DNA of 64,000 nucleotides from Leptasterias polaris (GCA_037783415.1 JAZGTN010000027.1:5046001-5110000); one strand, 5' to 3'. Counted from the first letter of the stretch, positions 51,901-59,735 are shown. Numbers and translations: made by a program. The notes: generated by a model from the letters alone, not told the origin.

Positions 51901-53729
51901 ACATACATAAAAATAACAAACATGTGACAATTTGGGCATGATCCGATGTGCGAGTCAGGAGAAAATAGTGAAGAACCATGCACAATGTTCAGCATGTAAA
52001 CACAATGTCTTTAATTTTACTTGTAACAACAAAAATCAGCTGTTTTTTTGTTTTTTTTAGGTTTGCAGATAGTTTACTCGAATATGACTTTATTTCAGAG
52101 GGTAATATTATATATTTTAAAAAAATGGTTCTACATGTAGTATGAACTTTGTAATCAGTGTAAGCGTTCAGACTCAAATTAAACAATCATATTTTTTGTC
52201 CCTACCAATCCTGTATAATACCTTTAAAGGTTGGTTCAACATGTTCTGAATTTCAGGTAATATGAGAGAAAAATGGTGGTTCATGGTTTTCAAATGGCAG
52301 TGTTTCAGTGGCAAGTTTGAAAGTAGGCTACAGCCACCGATGCACAAATGTATCAAACCTATATGTAAATGTCATTATTATAAAGAAGTGAAATAAAAGA
52401 GCAACAGGTCTTATCACGATCTTGTAATCTTAAGTCTTATTCCCTGAAGACAAAGGTCACTGTGGGGGTGTTATTCAAAGTAGTGTAGAGTCTGCATATA
52501 CAACCACTATGCACATGTATGGTGTAATGACTTTCCAGTGTACTCATTCCGGCAACCAGACTAATTTTGTCCGTTTGCGGGGGGGGGGGGGGGGGGGGGG
52601 CAATCTCGCTTTCGAAATATCATCTACTTGGGTGAATCAATGAAAAAAGCTACATCTAGTTCTTAAATTTTTCTGTCATGAACCAAAAAGTGCTTTTTAA
52701 CTATCAAAGAAATGGTAATTTTCACAGATGTACACAGCATGTTAGTTACAGTCGGGCGGGGCGAAGGGTTAAAAAGGGGGGGGGAATGGAAATGTTACAT
52801 TCTACTCACCCTAAATAGAGTACATGTCATTTCTATATTCTCTGGTACAGTCCAGACTATAGTACCCCTGTATGGATCCTTAATACCCGGCACCCATTGA
52901 TGTAACTGAAACAATAGAGAGAGAAAAAAAAACACAATCAATTCTAGGTTAACACATGACTAAAAACAATGCTTTAAATGCACTAATGGACAGATACAGA
53001 CACTTGGTGGCAGTAGAGCTGTTACAGTAGTGAGCCTCACTTTTAAAGAGTGGCTTGTATAGAGTTTTGATTTAATAGCTAAAATAGGCTACCTTCAAAG
53101 TAACATGTAGGCTGCGTTCTGCTTGCACAAATTTCACGTGAACGGTCGTGTTTAGTCTCACCAATCATGAGTGCAGAACTCACAAAATGTCAAAATGGCT
53201 GCCCACATTCTTGCAATTTTCTTTAACTTTCATTGTTCCTACTTATTATTCGTACACTAAAAGAAACCCTAACTACTGCTTGATACCACCACTGAAAAAA
53301 ACCACATTCTAATTACTTTTGGTGACATCAAGACAAAACTGTCTACATACATTTCTGCCACCTATAAAAGCACCCAAGAACACCTCAGAAGTATGTTCAC
53401 TGTCGCTTGACTAACACATGCCAAAGTTGGAGGCCCATATTTTGTTCCACAAGAATTTGTTTTTGGCGAGTGCACCTCATACTGTAAAAATGTAGTGACT
53501 GGTGCCCATGTTCCCAAATTTATCTGTAAAGAAAAAATGTCTAGCTTAGCGGCTCTGAGAAACTGGTATCCTTTAACCAGAGTCCACTTTTGAATCTAAA
53601 AAGAAAAAAAATGAATTCACCCTGAAAAGGCGAAAAGCAACTCTAGGTACGGAAAATTATTTTATTTATACCTCAGTTGACTTTTTTCTTCCTCGTCTCG
53701 TCCAGTGTATACAAAGTTTATCAGGTTGC
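12827..53729 (-). CDS. EHBP1: EH domain-binding protein 1 orthologue, 20 coding exons, 5' end missing
   Basis: The CDS is the join, in transcript order, of 53729-53672, 52905-52810, 50771-50715, 50128-49947, 46273-46062, 40637-40403, 39426-39171, 38653-38487, 37390-37342, 37126-36491, 33398-33258, 32853-32721, 26585-26559 (microexon), 21698-21534, 20960-20806, 19692-19572, 17344-17251, 15303-15230, 14749-14635 and 12908-12827. All introns are GT-AG and all phases match, giving about 1,017 residues. Domain order is NT-C2, acidic linker, CH, Ser-rich linker, helical repeats, bMERB and the CAAX box CSIQ, as in vertebrate EHBP1. The family couples endocytic recycling to actin, EHD ATPases and Rab8/Rab10 at recycling endosomes and plasma membrane. 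The first ~35 residues, including the start codon, were not found. Vertebrates also have EHBP1L1; a single pre-duplication orthologue is expected in an invertebrate. The exon edges were read by eye and not checked against transcripts. Confidence 0.93.
14635..14749 (-). CDS. EHBP1: EHBP1 visible exon 19: bMERB domain
   Basis: It encodes (D)[18 protein letters not shown] and [19 protein letters not shown], matching vertebrate [39 protein letters not shown]. The acceptor is CTCCAACAG and the donor GTAAGT; it ends in phase 2 (GA). Confidence 0.97.
15230..15303 (-). CDS. EHBP1: EHBP1 visible exon 18: bMERB domain
   Basis: It encodes [20 protein letters not shown] followed by MEIE, matching vertebrate [24 protein letters not shown]. 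It starts in phase 2 after ACTGTCCAG and ends in phase 1 (G) at GTAGGG, making Asp with the next exon. Confidence 0.96.
16060..16360. other. GC-rich, non-repetitive intronic block
   Basis: It lies in the intron between visible exons 17 and 18. It is sharply GC-richer than its flanks (GCCATATGGGCCATGTGGC, GCCGCTGGCCTGTCTG). There is an open frame on the plus strand without recognisable motifs. It may be an intronic regulatory element. Confidence 0.2.
16842..16985. mobile_element. Partial copy of TTAA-bounded palindromic element
   Basis: It contains CATTGGTAATTGTCAAAGAC, CAGTATCCACAC and GGCCCAACATAT in the order seen in the other copies. It is truncated and lacks a clear right end. Confidence 0.5.
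17251..17344 (-). CDS. EHBP1: EHBP1 visible exon 17: bMERB domain
   Basis: It encodes (G)[18 protein letters not shown] and [12 protein letters not shown], matching vertebrate [22 protein letters not shown]. The acceptor is GATTACAG and the donor GTAAGT; it ends in phase 2 (AT), and the next G makes Met. [16 protein letters not shown] is the most diagnostic stretch of this domain. Confidence 0.97.
19572..19692 (-). CDS. EHBP1: EHBP1 visible exon 16: bMERB domain helix 1
   Basis: It encodes [40 protein letters not shown], ending in phase 1 (G). Vertebrate EHBP1 has FKDTSQYVVGELAALENEQKQIDTRAALVEKRLRYLMD. This is the start of the bMERB coiled coil that binds Rab8-family GTPases. The acceptor is ATTGTAG and the donor GTATGT. 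Confidence 0.94.
20093..20734. repeat. Minisatellite, ~21-bp unit, about 30 copies
   Basis: The tandem repeat has consensus CCCTAGATGTGTGATCTGTAG with variants in the CCCC/CCAAAG/AATACT part and a constant GATGTGTGATCTGTAG core. It spans about 640 bp in the intron between visible exons 15 and 16, only about 70 bp from the exon 15 donor. Copies at the right end are degenerate. Open frames through it are artefacts. Confidence 0.95.
20806..20960 (-). CDS. EHBP1: EHBP1 visible exon 15: acidic linker entering bMERB
   Basis: It encodes (D)[19 protein letters not shown], then a Ser/Glu/Asp-rich run ending [14 protein letters not shown]. The acceptor is CCCTCAG and the donor GTAAAT; it ends in phase 0. 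Residue identity to vertebrates is low, as expected for this disordered linker. The assignment rests on position, splice sites and phase. Confidence 0.82.
21534..21698 (-). CDS. EHBP1: EHBP1 visible exon 14: linker before bMERB
   Basis: It encodes (G)[36 protein letters not shown] and [18 protein letters not shown], ending in phase 1 (G). The [11 protein letters not shown] segment resembles vertebrate RKTQLQSFSQYIE. The acceptor is TGCATAG. The donor is a weaker GTTGGT, but the phase fits the next exon exactly. Confidence 0.88.
22381..22713. mobile_element. Inverted-repeat-bounded segment
   Basis: ATAGACCATGTAACCT at 22381-22396 recurs as its exact reverse complement at 22698-22713. The interval has further loosely mirrored words (GTACGCAACC near the left arm, GGTACGTAAAAGGTTG near the right). 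It fits a MITE-like element. Confidence 0.45.
23285..23352 (+). repeat. tRNA-derived SINE head (A and B boxes)
   Basis: GCGCTCAGTTATCTAGTGG resembles an A-box region and GTGGGTTCAAATCCCAAC contains a good B box (GGTTCAAATCC), about 45 bp apart. A convincing tRNA acceptor stem is not seen, so it is a SINE-like relic, not a tRNA gene. Confidence 0.5.
24038..24055 (+). repeat. Poly(G)18 tract
   Basis: Eighteen consecutive G residues in an EHBP1 intron, preceded by GGGA. Confidence 0.95.
24931..24966 (+). repeat. 10-bp tandem repeat
   Basis: The unit GACGACAATT is repeated about 3.6 times. Confidence 0.9.
25196..25455 (+). repeat. G/A-rich tract with telomere-like TTAGGG words
   Basis: The plus strand is almost pyrimidine-poor for about 260 bp with many GGG runs. 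It includes TAGGGTTAGGGTT near 25393-25405 and several GGGTTA/GGGGTTAAGG words. It is degenerate rather than a clean array. Confidence 0.6.
26559..26585 (-). CDS. EHBP1: EHBP1 candidate 27-nt cassette microexon
   Basis: A 27-nt block is bounded by a T-rich tract ending TTTAAACAG and by a consensus donor GTAAGGAT. Read in the gene's phase (1 to 1) it encodes (G)SKFKFYQF with no stop, inserting nine residues between exons 12 and 14. Skipping it also keeps frame. It sits in an otherwise 11-kb intron. There is no homologue to compare, so the call rests on splice sites and phase alone. Confidence 0.6.
28140..29460. promoter_or_regulatory. Candidate intronic regulatory block
   Basis: About 1.3 kb of balanced-composition, non-repetitive sequence contrasts with the AT-rich flanks and contains open frames on both strands without coding motifs. 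This composition is common for conserved non-coding clusters, but nothing here proves conservation. Confidence 0.2.
31423..31444 (+). repeat. Poly(C)22 tract
   Basis: Twenty-two consecutive C residues in an EHBP1 intron; the poly-Pro open frame through it is an artefact. Confidence 0.95.
32721..32853 (-). CDS. EHBP1: EHBP1 visible exon 12: second Arg/Ala helical repeat
   Basis: It encodes [20 protein letters not shown] followed by [20 protein letters not shown] and DQAE, matching vertebrate RRRQLRERARQLIAEARSG. It ends in phase 1 (G) at GTAAGG. This G can join either GC of the microexon at 26585 or GA of the exon at 21698; both keep frame and encode Gly. Confidence 0.94.
33258..33398 (-). 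CDS. EHBP1: EHBP1 visible exon 11: first Arg/Ala helical repeat
   Basis: The 47 codons include [26 protein letters not shown] and a basic/acidic tail ending VTTNE. Vertebrate EHBP1 has LSRQEELKERARVLLEQARRDA. Both ends are phase 0; the acceptor is CGTTAAG and the donor GTGAGA. The segment is predicted helical from composition. Confidence 0.93.
33399..36490. other. EHBP1: EHBP1 intron between exons 10 and 11
   Basis: About 33530-33720 has a loosely repeated CCTGCTAAAT...CAACACAG motif in three or four copies. A longer interspersed repeat occupies 35590-35877. Nothing coding is supported. Confidence 0.45.
35590..35877 (+). repeat. Interspersed repeat, copy 1
   Basis: It starts CTCCTGACGATGACTAGAGC, passes through GATTTCCTACCTCCCGCC, TTAATAAGCAGGACAG, TACTCCGCGGCAGTAGAAT and AAATCTACCCAGCAAGTAG, and ends TGGTGTTACCGCAAACC. 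The same words occur in reverse complement at 51590-51783. Its mobile class is unknown. Confidence 0.75.
36491..37126 (-). CDS. EHBP1: EHBP1 visible exon 10: end of CH domain and long Ser-rich linker
   Basis: This is the largest exon, 636 nt and 212 codons, phase 0 at both ends. It starts [18 protein letters not shown] and continues [18 protein letters not shown], the C-terminal CH helices (vertebrate AIPDKLTVMTYLYQIRAHF). After [12 protein letters not shown] it becomes a disordered Ser/Thr/Glu/Asp-rich linker with [19 protein letters not shown], a plausible phosphorylation-rich segment. The acceptor is CCTGTCAG and the donor GTGAGT. A long open frame also exists on the plus strand here, but it is a shadow. 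Confidence 0.95.
37342..37390 (-). CDS. EHBP1: EHBP1 visible exon 9: short CH-domain exon
   Basis: This 49-nt exon supplies A to complete Leu and then encodes [16 protein letters not shown], matching vertebrate IDYKSLNPQDIKENNKK. The acceptor is TTCTATAG and the donor GTATGA (non-consensus at +5). It was found by asking for the missing CH residues between exons 8 and 10; both phases close exactly. Confidence 0.93.
38487..38653 (-). CDS. EHBP1: EHBP1 visible exon 8: first part of CH domain
   Basis: The exon encodes [38 protein letters not shown] and [17 protein letters not shown]. The vertebrate CH domain reads [41 protein letters not shown]. The [10 protein letters not shown] core is the hallmark of this single CH domain. 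It starts in phase 0 after TCCACAG and ends in phase 2 (TT) at GTATGT. Confidence 0.96.
39171..39426 (-). CDS. EHBP1: EHBP1 visible exon 7: linker with RKRKAPSPP
   Basis: The exon encodes (E)[20 protein letters not shown] and then a Lys/Ala/Val-rich linker ending VKTVNPNV. The RKRKAPSPP segment matches vertebrate RRVKRKAPAPP upstream of the CH domain. The acceptor is CTGTCCAG and the donor GTGAGT in phase 0. The Pro-rich basic motif could be an SH3-type ligand, but that is inference. Confidence 0.87.
40403..40637 (-). CDS. EHBP1: EHBP1 visible exon 6: acidic Pro/Ser linker, second DPF motif
   Basis: With the preceding G it encodes [18 protein letters not shown], then [14 protein letters not shown] and a Pro/Gly/Ser-rich stretch ending GDVDE. 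It corresponds in position to the vertebrate linker with repeated NPF(D/G) motifs, but no NPF is visible. The acceptor is CCTTCCAG. It ends in phase 2 at GTGAGT and joins the G of the next exon to make Glu. Assignment rests on phase, acidity and position more than on residue identity. Confidence 0.85.
40757..41163 (+). repeat. Interspersed repeat beginning with (AAT)n
   Basis: An (AAT/AATG)n microsatellite is followed by ACACTTATAATGCGCCTG, GACGCTCATGGTGCGGTACA and a 250-bp tail with AGTGGGAGCTGATTCC. This arrangement is typical of short retroposons in marine invertebrates (family recollection, not searched). Confidence 0.4.
41164..41352. mobile_element. AGCTGCTTAA hairpin element, best copy
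   Basis: The 189-bp element has inverted ends: CCCAATTTCATAGAGCTGCT at the left and AGCAGCTCTATGAAACTGGG at the right are reverse complements with one mismatch. The interior carries AAGCAAAAATAAGC and GATACCAGTCACAG, shared with the copies at 47495 and 61958. Confidence 0.8.
42566..42584 (+). repeat. Poly(G)19 tract
   Basis: Nineteen consecutive G residues next to a GA-rich microsatellite. Confidence 0.95.
45644..45770. mobile_element. Hairpin element with 16-bp perfect inverted repeats
   Basis: GTTTTTACCCTTACAC at 45644-45659 and GTGTAAGGGTAAAAAC at 45755-45770 are exact reverse complements. The interior includes TGGGATTCAAACCCAT, a minus-strand B-box-like word, so it may be a fold-back derivative of a tRNA-related SINE. 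Confidence 0.6.
45845..46010 (+). repeat. tRNA-derived SINE with shared tail
   Basis: The head has an A box (GTTCTAGTGGTTAAGGC) and a B box (GGGTTCTAATCCC) about 40 bp apart. The tail GGAAAGCATTGAGTATACAG matches the tail at 59702-59730 (GAAAGCACTGAATGTACAG). It ends near the start of the intron's last 50 bp before exon 5. Confidence 0.7.
46062..46273 (-). CDS. EHBP1: EHBP1 visible exon 5: acidic linker with DPF motif
   Basis: The exon starts with the A completing Leu, then [20 protein letters not shown] and a strongly acidic stretch ([11 protein letters not shown]). Vertebrate EHBP1 has DEDMQSLASLMSMKQADIGN followed by a similar acidic run. It contains [10 protein letters not shown], a DPF tripeptide where vertebrate proteins carry NPF motifs nearby. 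The acceptor is ATGTGCAG; it ends in phase 1 (G) at GTGAGC. Confidence 0.92.
46627..46698 (-). repeat. tRNA-like SINE head, minus strand
   Basis: On the minus strand GGGCTAGATTGCTCAGTTGG is followed by TGGAGCG (A box) and, about 35 bp later, GTCGGGTTCAAGTCCTGC (B box). The acceptor-stem ends do not pair well and no clean anticodon arm is seen, so I call a SINE head and not a functional tRNA. Confidence 0.5.
47495..47686. mobile_element. AGCTGCTTAA hairpin element, second copy
   Basis: The left end is ACCTAGTTTCATGGAGCTGC and the right end CAGTTTTATCAAATTGGGCC. The interior AGCAAAAATAAGCAGGATAC and CAGTCGTAG match the other copies. Length is 192 bp. Confidence 0.75.
48636..48656 (+). repeat. 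Poly(G)21 tract
   Basis: Twenty-one consecutive G residues. Confidence 0.95.
49947..50128 (-). CDS. EHBP1: EHBP1 visible exon 4: end of NT-C2 domain
   Basis: The exon encodes [20 protein letters not shown], further C2 strands and [12 protein letters not shown], then leaves CT for the next exon. Vertebrate EHBP1 has SGRRKALATSSINMKQYAS and SLSCIFLREGKA here. It starts in phase 0 after CTCTTAG and ends in phase 2 at GTAAGT. The LREG ending marks the usual C-terminal edge of the NT-C2 domain. Confidence 0.93.
50715..50771 (-). CDS. EHBP1: EHBP1 visible exon 3: NT-C2 domain, FEDKEWTF strand
   Basis: The 19 codons encode [19 protein letters not shown], matching vertebrate [14 protein letters not shown]. 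Both ends are phase 0; the acceptor is GTCACAG and the donor GTAAGC. Being short and symmetric it could be skipped without a frameshift, but its position inside the C2 fold makes that unlikely. Confidence 0.92.
51590..51783 (-). repeat. Interspersed repeat, copy 2 (inverted)
   Basis: It is the reverse complement of the right two-thirds of the repeat at 35590-35877. It starts ATATTTGGTTTGCGGTAACA and passes ACTGCCGCGGAGTAGA and AACTGTCCTGCTTATTAAC to GGGAGGTAGGAAATC. Confidence 0.75.
52579..52600 (+). repeat. Poly(G)22 tract
   Basis: Twenty-two consecutive G residues about 210 bp from exon 2 of EHBP1. Confidence 0.95.
52810..52905 (-). CDS. EHBP1: EHBP1 visible exon 2: NT-C2 domain core
   Basis: The 32 codons encode [18 protein letters not shown] and then [14 protein letters not shown]. 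Vertebrate EHBP1 has WQPGIKNPYRGVVVWPVPENIEITVTLF at the same place. The exon has phase 0 at both ends, is preceded by GTTTCAG and is followed by GTGAGT. It forms central beta-strands of the NT-C2 fold. Confidence 0.93.
53672..53729 (-). CDS. EHBP1: EHBP1 visible exon 1: NT-C2 domain, strand with WTRRGRKK
   Basis: The exon encodes (W)[19 protein letters not shown], close to vertebrate WQPDKLVVVWTRRSRRKSS. It begins after TTTACAG with one G that completes a Trp codon, so the missing upstream exon must end in phase 2 (TG). The donor is GTATAA. The basic run RRGRKK is family-typical for the NT-C2 membrane-associating domain. This is the most 5' exon that I can tie to the gene. Confidence 0.9.
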
Positions 53730-56700
53730 CTGTAAATATACCAAACATAAAATAATTTTAGTTTAACGTAGTTTAGATATTTGTACACTTCTGAATTGCC
53801 CGTAATTATCAATCAAAAAATTAAGCCCCAACCTGAAGGTTTTGAAAAACTAGAAAACACTTCTGCTGTTAACAGCATGCGTCAAAATGACAATACTTTG
53901 ATGCCATGTGTGGGAGTTTGCTTTGTTGTACCTCCATGCTGCAACAAAGCGGCTATACAAAACGGAGCACCCACATATGACGTAACGTGAGTGATGACGT
54001 AACGGGGCTTTTCGCCACTCTTTCTGAAAAGCAGCGGAGAAGGCTATTTAAAGTAATTGTTTTATACACGATCAAAATCTGTTGAATCTCATGCGAACTC
54101 AATTTCCTTATTGGTCGACAAATTTTTAAATGAGTTTCAGCAAAGATCACTTGTTGCCACTTTCGTTTAAATAGGTCTCTATTAGGGGAAAAAAATGTCC
54201 TGCCCTTACAAAAACAAAGTATCATGCCTGTATTTAGTTTATAAAAAAGACACTGGAATGAAAATCCTTTATCTGGCCTTTCAATTATTACCAATCAAGT
54301 GCATATTTTTTTTACAATTTTTCTCTCTTTATGACAATCACCCAGAGCCTTACAGTTTCTTTTCAAAAGGAAACTAAAATGCCTATTGCTCTGATTTGTT
54401 ATGATGATAATGTGCAGAATAGTATCTCAACGGCGTGGGTTGATGGACAATTCAGGATGTCTAACTTTTACAGTAGGGAAAAAAAAGTATCGAATGAACA
54501 CTGTGTATCGCCATCACAGAAGGATATCAATTACTTAGAAACCAAATGGAAAATTGAACAACACCCAATTCAGTAGAATAACAATGCTTGAAAAAATACT
54601 GTCGGGCAATAACGAGGCAATTTTCCCCCTTTCTTTTGAAACATCAAATCTGGCCGTGACAAACATCACCAACAACAAAATACCAAACATAAATTGCCCG
54701 TTTGTCTTTTTTTCACCCCCACTTTGCCTGGGTCTCTATTCTTCCAGCCTGACATGCCTTGACTCCAATTACACATGGAGCATAAGAACTCTCCCACTTG
54801 TCTGGTTCTTTTCACCAGCCCTCAATGCCTCATAAACACAATTGCCAAGTGTATGGGGGGGGGGGGTAGGGTAGGTGAGACATAATGTAAAGAGAGTTGG
54901 CAATGGTTTGGATACCTTGGTCATTGTGCCCCTCAGGTCTTTCTCAATTCTACATAGCCCTGAGGTAGAATAGTGGAGATCCATCACACATTACCCCCTA
55001 CTCTTAGTCCACTCTCTACCCTTCAAAGGACTTCAAGTCCTGACATCACATGAAGAGCTTGAGCCTATGTTAAGTGCATGAACACCATTCAAAGACCATC
55101 TAGAGACCGGCCACCACTCATGTGTCTCCTTTTCTTATTCTCAAGTGTCCAATGTTATTACCTCCTCCCACCCCTTCACTTTACTGCAATACAGAGTCTT
55201 AACACTGGCCAACGAGAGACTCAGCGACTTTTCAAGTAGTTTTTCGATCTTGGTTAGTTCTGCAGAGACACAGTAGAGGCTATTTGGAGTTGGTAGAGCA
55301 TGCAAATGATGCCTCTGGCGTAACCAACAAGGTAAAGGCTACCCCTGACAATAGTTCAGAGAGAGCCGCCATTGTACCAGCTCCATTTGTGGGTTTCCCT
55401 CTCAGCGAAGGAAAAAGGGGGGGGGGGGAGAAAAAGGGTTGTGAAAAACTTTTCAGGGAAAAGAAACTGCTCTCTTGCTCAGCCTTGTGTCAGCCGGGCA
55501 AGAGTAAACACAGGTGTTCACAGTCGGCCATCCATATGTAAATACGGGTAGTGTGGGGGAAAGAAAACCCAACGAACAAGAGTGTAACAAGCATCGCTAC
55601 ACCTTTCTTCCTCCCTTGTGTTAATTTTGACACCCTGTGAATAGAAATCTCATCCCCTGTTGGCGTTACAAACATAAGTGACTGAATAGCATCAATACTG
55701 CAAGCTCCAAGGTATTTTTTCATGATACATGCCTTTTCTGTGGGCAAGAATTTTCTCTCTTTCTAGCATTCACATTTTTATTTTTTTGACACCACCTGAG
55801 TAAAGTATAATGACGACTGTGAGTTTCTGAACCAATCATAAACAGCACAAGTTATTCAACTTTGATGAACGGTGCCACAGCCTAGATTCGTTGGAGTTAC
55901 CCAACTTGGTCCGGGCCGGCTCTGTGACCCTGTCCCAGAACTTTACAATGGCAGCCGGCATCCAACTGAATTGGTGCAATATGATACATGTATCGAGCAG
56001 GACCGATGTTTTCAAAGGACCATCAAATATTTGCCAGGACTTATGAGTCTCCATCTAACAGACCGCAAGTGGGTTTATTATACGGAAAACGGGGTAGAAA
56101 AGTACAAGCCTCGTGTCATACAGTCTGCGTACTTCATGGCTGGCTCCAGAGTCTGATTAAATGAGACATACAAATTCAAATTGCATGTAGCCCCAAAAGA
56201 TTCTCAAACCTTGCTTTCACTTATTATATGACAATAGAATCTTTCACTACTTTCATCATAATCTTTCCATCCTTTTCAATAACGGTTAACCTCAATAAAT
56301 ATCTGTAACTATTTATAGTCATTTTAAATATTTGTTTGTTTATTTTCTTGTTTATGTGGGTAGCACAATAAATGCAGGATTTTCCAAATATAGATGAAGA
56401 CCTTTCTCCTCCATACTGTTACAGCTGTTCTCCTTGTTCTGATTGTTTTAAGAAGGTTCTTTATTAAGAAGATGACTTTCTTTCTTCTTCTTTTTCTTTT
56501 GCAAATGAGCAACAGGACCAACTGTCAGATTTTCACAAAAGTTGAAGTTTTTAAAACCACAAAATCTGTAGGCTGGATAGAAAGCCACAAGACAGTTACA
56601 GTAATCCTATTGCAGGACTTCATGTTCCTGTTCTCTTGCTGGACTCCCACAGAATATAGTTTTGAAGATTTGGCGGGATTTGGCCCAGCCAAGGTTCACA

Positions 56701-56929
56701 ATGAACAAAAGTGGACTTAAAGCTGGTTATCTTCTGGCAGTGGGCCAGCAATGGCTTTTGTGGTTTAAAGTTGGGAAGATCATTTTGAAAGGCAATCCTA
56801 ATTCTTGATTCTGGGAGCAACCCTCCCTCCCCCCCCATATAATAAAATTAAAAATTCAGGGTTTTTCTGACATAAGAGACAAAGCCTTAGACACAGATCA
56901 CCCATGCCTCTACAGGACTCGAATTGGGA

Positions 56930-56953
56930 GGGGGGGGGGGGGGGGGGGGGGGG
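56930..56953 (+). repeat. Poly(G)24 tract
   Basis: Twenty-four consecutive G residues, the longest homopolymer in the window, preceded by GGGA. Confidence 0.95.
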
Positions 56954-59639
56954 TTGGATCTACAAGAGTACAGGCATTGTAGCTCAGAATGTTTACATTG
57001 ACCAGAGTGTTTTTTTACAAGACCAGAAAATTGAAATGAGAAAAAAACCTAACAGTACACAATTTAAGCACGGAGGAAGAAATAGAAGATTTGAATTGTT
57101 TTAACTTTGAACAAGCACTAAAAGAAGATTTATCTCATTTGTATTATGAGGTTGGTATACTTCAATACTCAACAGAATTGTAAGATATTAACTAAAAGTC
57201 AAAATATGGGGGGAAAAAAAAATTAAAAAAAATTAAACACAGGACCTTGTCCAGTCATGATTTTACTGGTCCAACACTAAAATCACTGTCCTCAGGCAAG
57301 TGTAAATCTTGACCCTTGATCTGAGTCCCACTGTTGTAGATGATCGGGATTATTTAAATGAGTTCCTTCCCCCACCCTCTTAAAAAAATAAAAAAGAAGG
57401 ACTATTTGTACTTTCTTGTCAACTGAACAAGATTATTGTGAATTATTAATGCATGTTTTGATAAGCCCATATACACGTGCAAAAAGACAGAAATGGGTCA
57501 GACCTTGTGACTCATAAATTAAATATGTCAAAGGATTATTCTATTTAAGATCATTTTTGTTGAAGAAAACAGTTGAGGAGACAAGACACAATCATCTCTT
57601 TCTCTGGACTCCTCTTCAAACCCAGAAAATTCATCTTTCTTGAACATCTTTCTTGAAGTTACTTGCTAAAATGAGTCTCATTCTCAGACTGGATTCAAAC
57701 TGCCTCTAATTAGTTTCAAACTCATTGAAGTTTACATACAAACCATAAAAGCAACCCAGCTCTAAATCCTTGAGTTTGCAACCACACTCCAGCCCTTCAG
57801 CTGGTAATTGCCCAGCCTTGTACAACAAGGCACTAATTTGTACATGTACACCAAGCAATTTTGGCATGAAAAGGGTGTTGCCATGTCTAAAGGATGTGGG
57901 GCAGGGAGTGAGAGAATGGAATATACTGCCTGATCTTCTCATTAAAGACGGGATAAGTCCATCAAGGGGTTGCCTTTCTTCACCAAGGATAAAAGGATGT
58001 TTTGCTGGCTTGGCTACTATTTAAAGGAATTAGGGAGTAGTTAGGATGGTCATGTTTTTAATCAAGGTTCCACAAAGAATACAAGAAAGGGTTGGAATGC
58101 CTTTGGAGTTGGAAGAGCCCACAGGAGGGAAAGTTGAGAGAGAGAGAGAGGGGAGAGAAACACCGTTGTGTCCACTCTGAGGGAAGAGGAATAGGAATTG
58201 ATTTACCAATGTCATGCATCAATGGTGGCGTTATTAGAGGCTGAATTAACGGGGTACAATTGGATTAAATTGTATCACTGGTTAACAAAAACCCACCAAC
58301 ATCTAAAGGTTCCTGCAGGAGGTTTAATTGGATCAATAGTTAACCATTTGGGATTGATCCCCGGAAACTGGCTCGGTTTTGAATAATCACCATTTAGTAA
58401 AACAGTTTATCAATTATGTACACTACCTAGATGGGGACATTTTACTCTTCCTAAGATATGTCATCCACTTTTTTGAATTTCAAAGATTGGACATTACTTT
58501 CAAGTAATGTTCAATCATAACCTTTCAGTATCTCAAGAGATACTGAATGGTAAATGATAAAACCTTGTAAATGTACATCATATGATAACAATAATAATTA
58601 TTATAATAAGTTTAGAAGGCGGTGCTTTTGGGAACATGGAGGATTCTGAGAAAGACCCTTGAGATCTAAGGCTATAAGACGCAGCCCGACTCAACGAGTT
58701 ACCGTCACAAAAGAAAAATATGATCTGTCTTTCGCATGATGTGATATCATGAAATAATAATAATAAAAATGACTTTATCTATTGATGGAAGCATGTCACC
58801 TCGTAGATGATTCTCAATGGGCCTTCATAAAATAAACAAATTACATACAAAGTTACAGACAAAATAACATGGGTACCCAGTTAAACAATTTAAGATACAA
58901 TCAAGAACAAAATTAATAGAGGAACAAATTTAACTACATACCCAGCTGTAAATCAAACCTTAACTACTTCTAGCCGTGCAGTCAGCATTACAGAAGCATC
59001 TATTGTTTCTTATGTACTGCACTTGTAGATCCTTGTCATTTGATTGGTGGAGCACACGTTCCATGTCATGCTGTATTTTGCTACACAACTGTTCTGACAC
59101 CCCAAAATTTAATATAGGAGTCCTATATTGATAAATATAGGACACCCTTGGGATGCTTTGCAGCTAACCTTTGTACCAATAGATTTTACATTGAGTACCG
59201 TATGTATTGATTGCGATACGCATTATTAGTGCACGTGCGTAAGCGTGCGCATCAACACATGTATGGCTATGAAAGCCAAACGTGCTTTAGCCAACCGGTC
59301 TTGAACAGCTACAGCCATTCAGTACCCTGTAGTTGAAATTAATTATAAACTGTTCAAAACTTTGTATTATTTATTGTTGAAATAAGGTATGAATTATATG
59401 AAAGATGTCACATGACAAAGATTTATGTGTTAGGTATATTACAAAAATACAGGAAGCACTTTATTAATACCAGGATATAATCACTGGTAGAAATCGGTTC
59501 CATTTCACGAGACGAGGCCGAGTGAAATGAAAGAGTCCAGATTTCACTTTGTGATTGTATTCTACTATGTTGTACTCATATGCATCCAATATTTGTACAA
59601 CATATTCCTCTTGGCTTTGCAAAACAGAACTACATGTAC

Positions 59640-59735
59640 TTTGGGGGTCATGGGTTTCGAATCCCACCCAAGGTATGCCTTTGGGGTTGATTCATCAGGA
59701 CTCTGAAAGCACTGAATGTACAGTGCTTTCAGCAT
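59640..59735 (+). repeat. Truncated tRNA-derived SINE (B box plus tail)
   Basis: GGGTCATGGGTTTCGAATCC contains a B-box word. The tail ACTCTGAAAGCACTGAATG and TACAGTGCTT parallels the tail of the SINE at 45845-46010. The A-box half is missing. Confidence 0.55.

Noticed and set aside
55872..56156. 94-codon plus-strand frame (PGRLCDPVPELYNG ...)
   Set aside because: A minus-strand frame is open over the same bases, and I see no domain, Kozak context or splice partner.
58960..59145. Possible retrotransposon protein fragment on the minus strand
   Set aside because: The 61-codon frame has no reverse-transcriptase or integrase motif that I can recognise.
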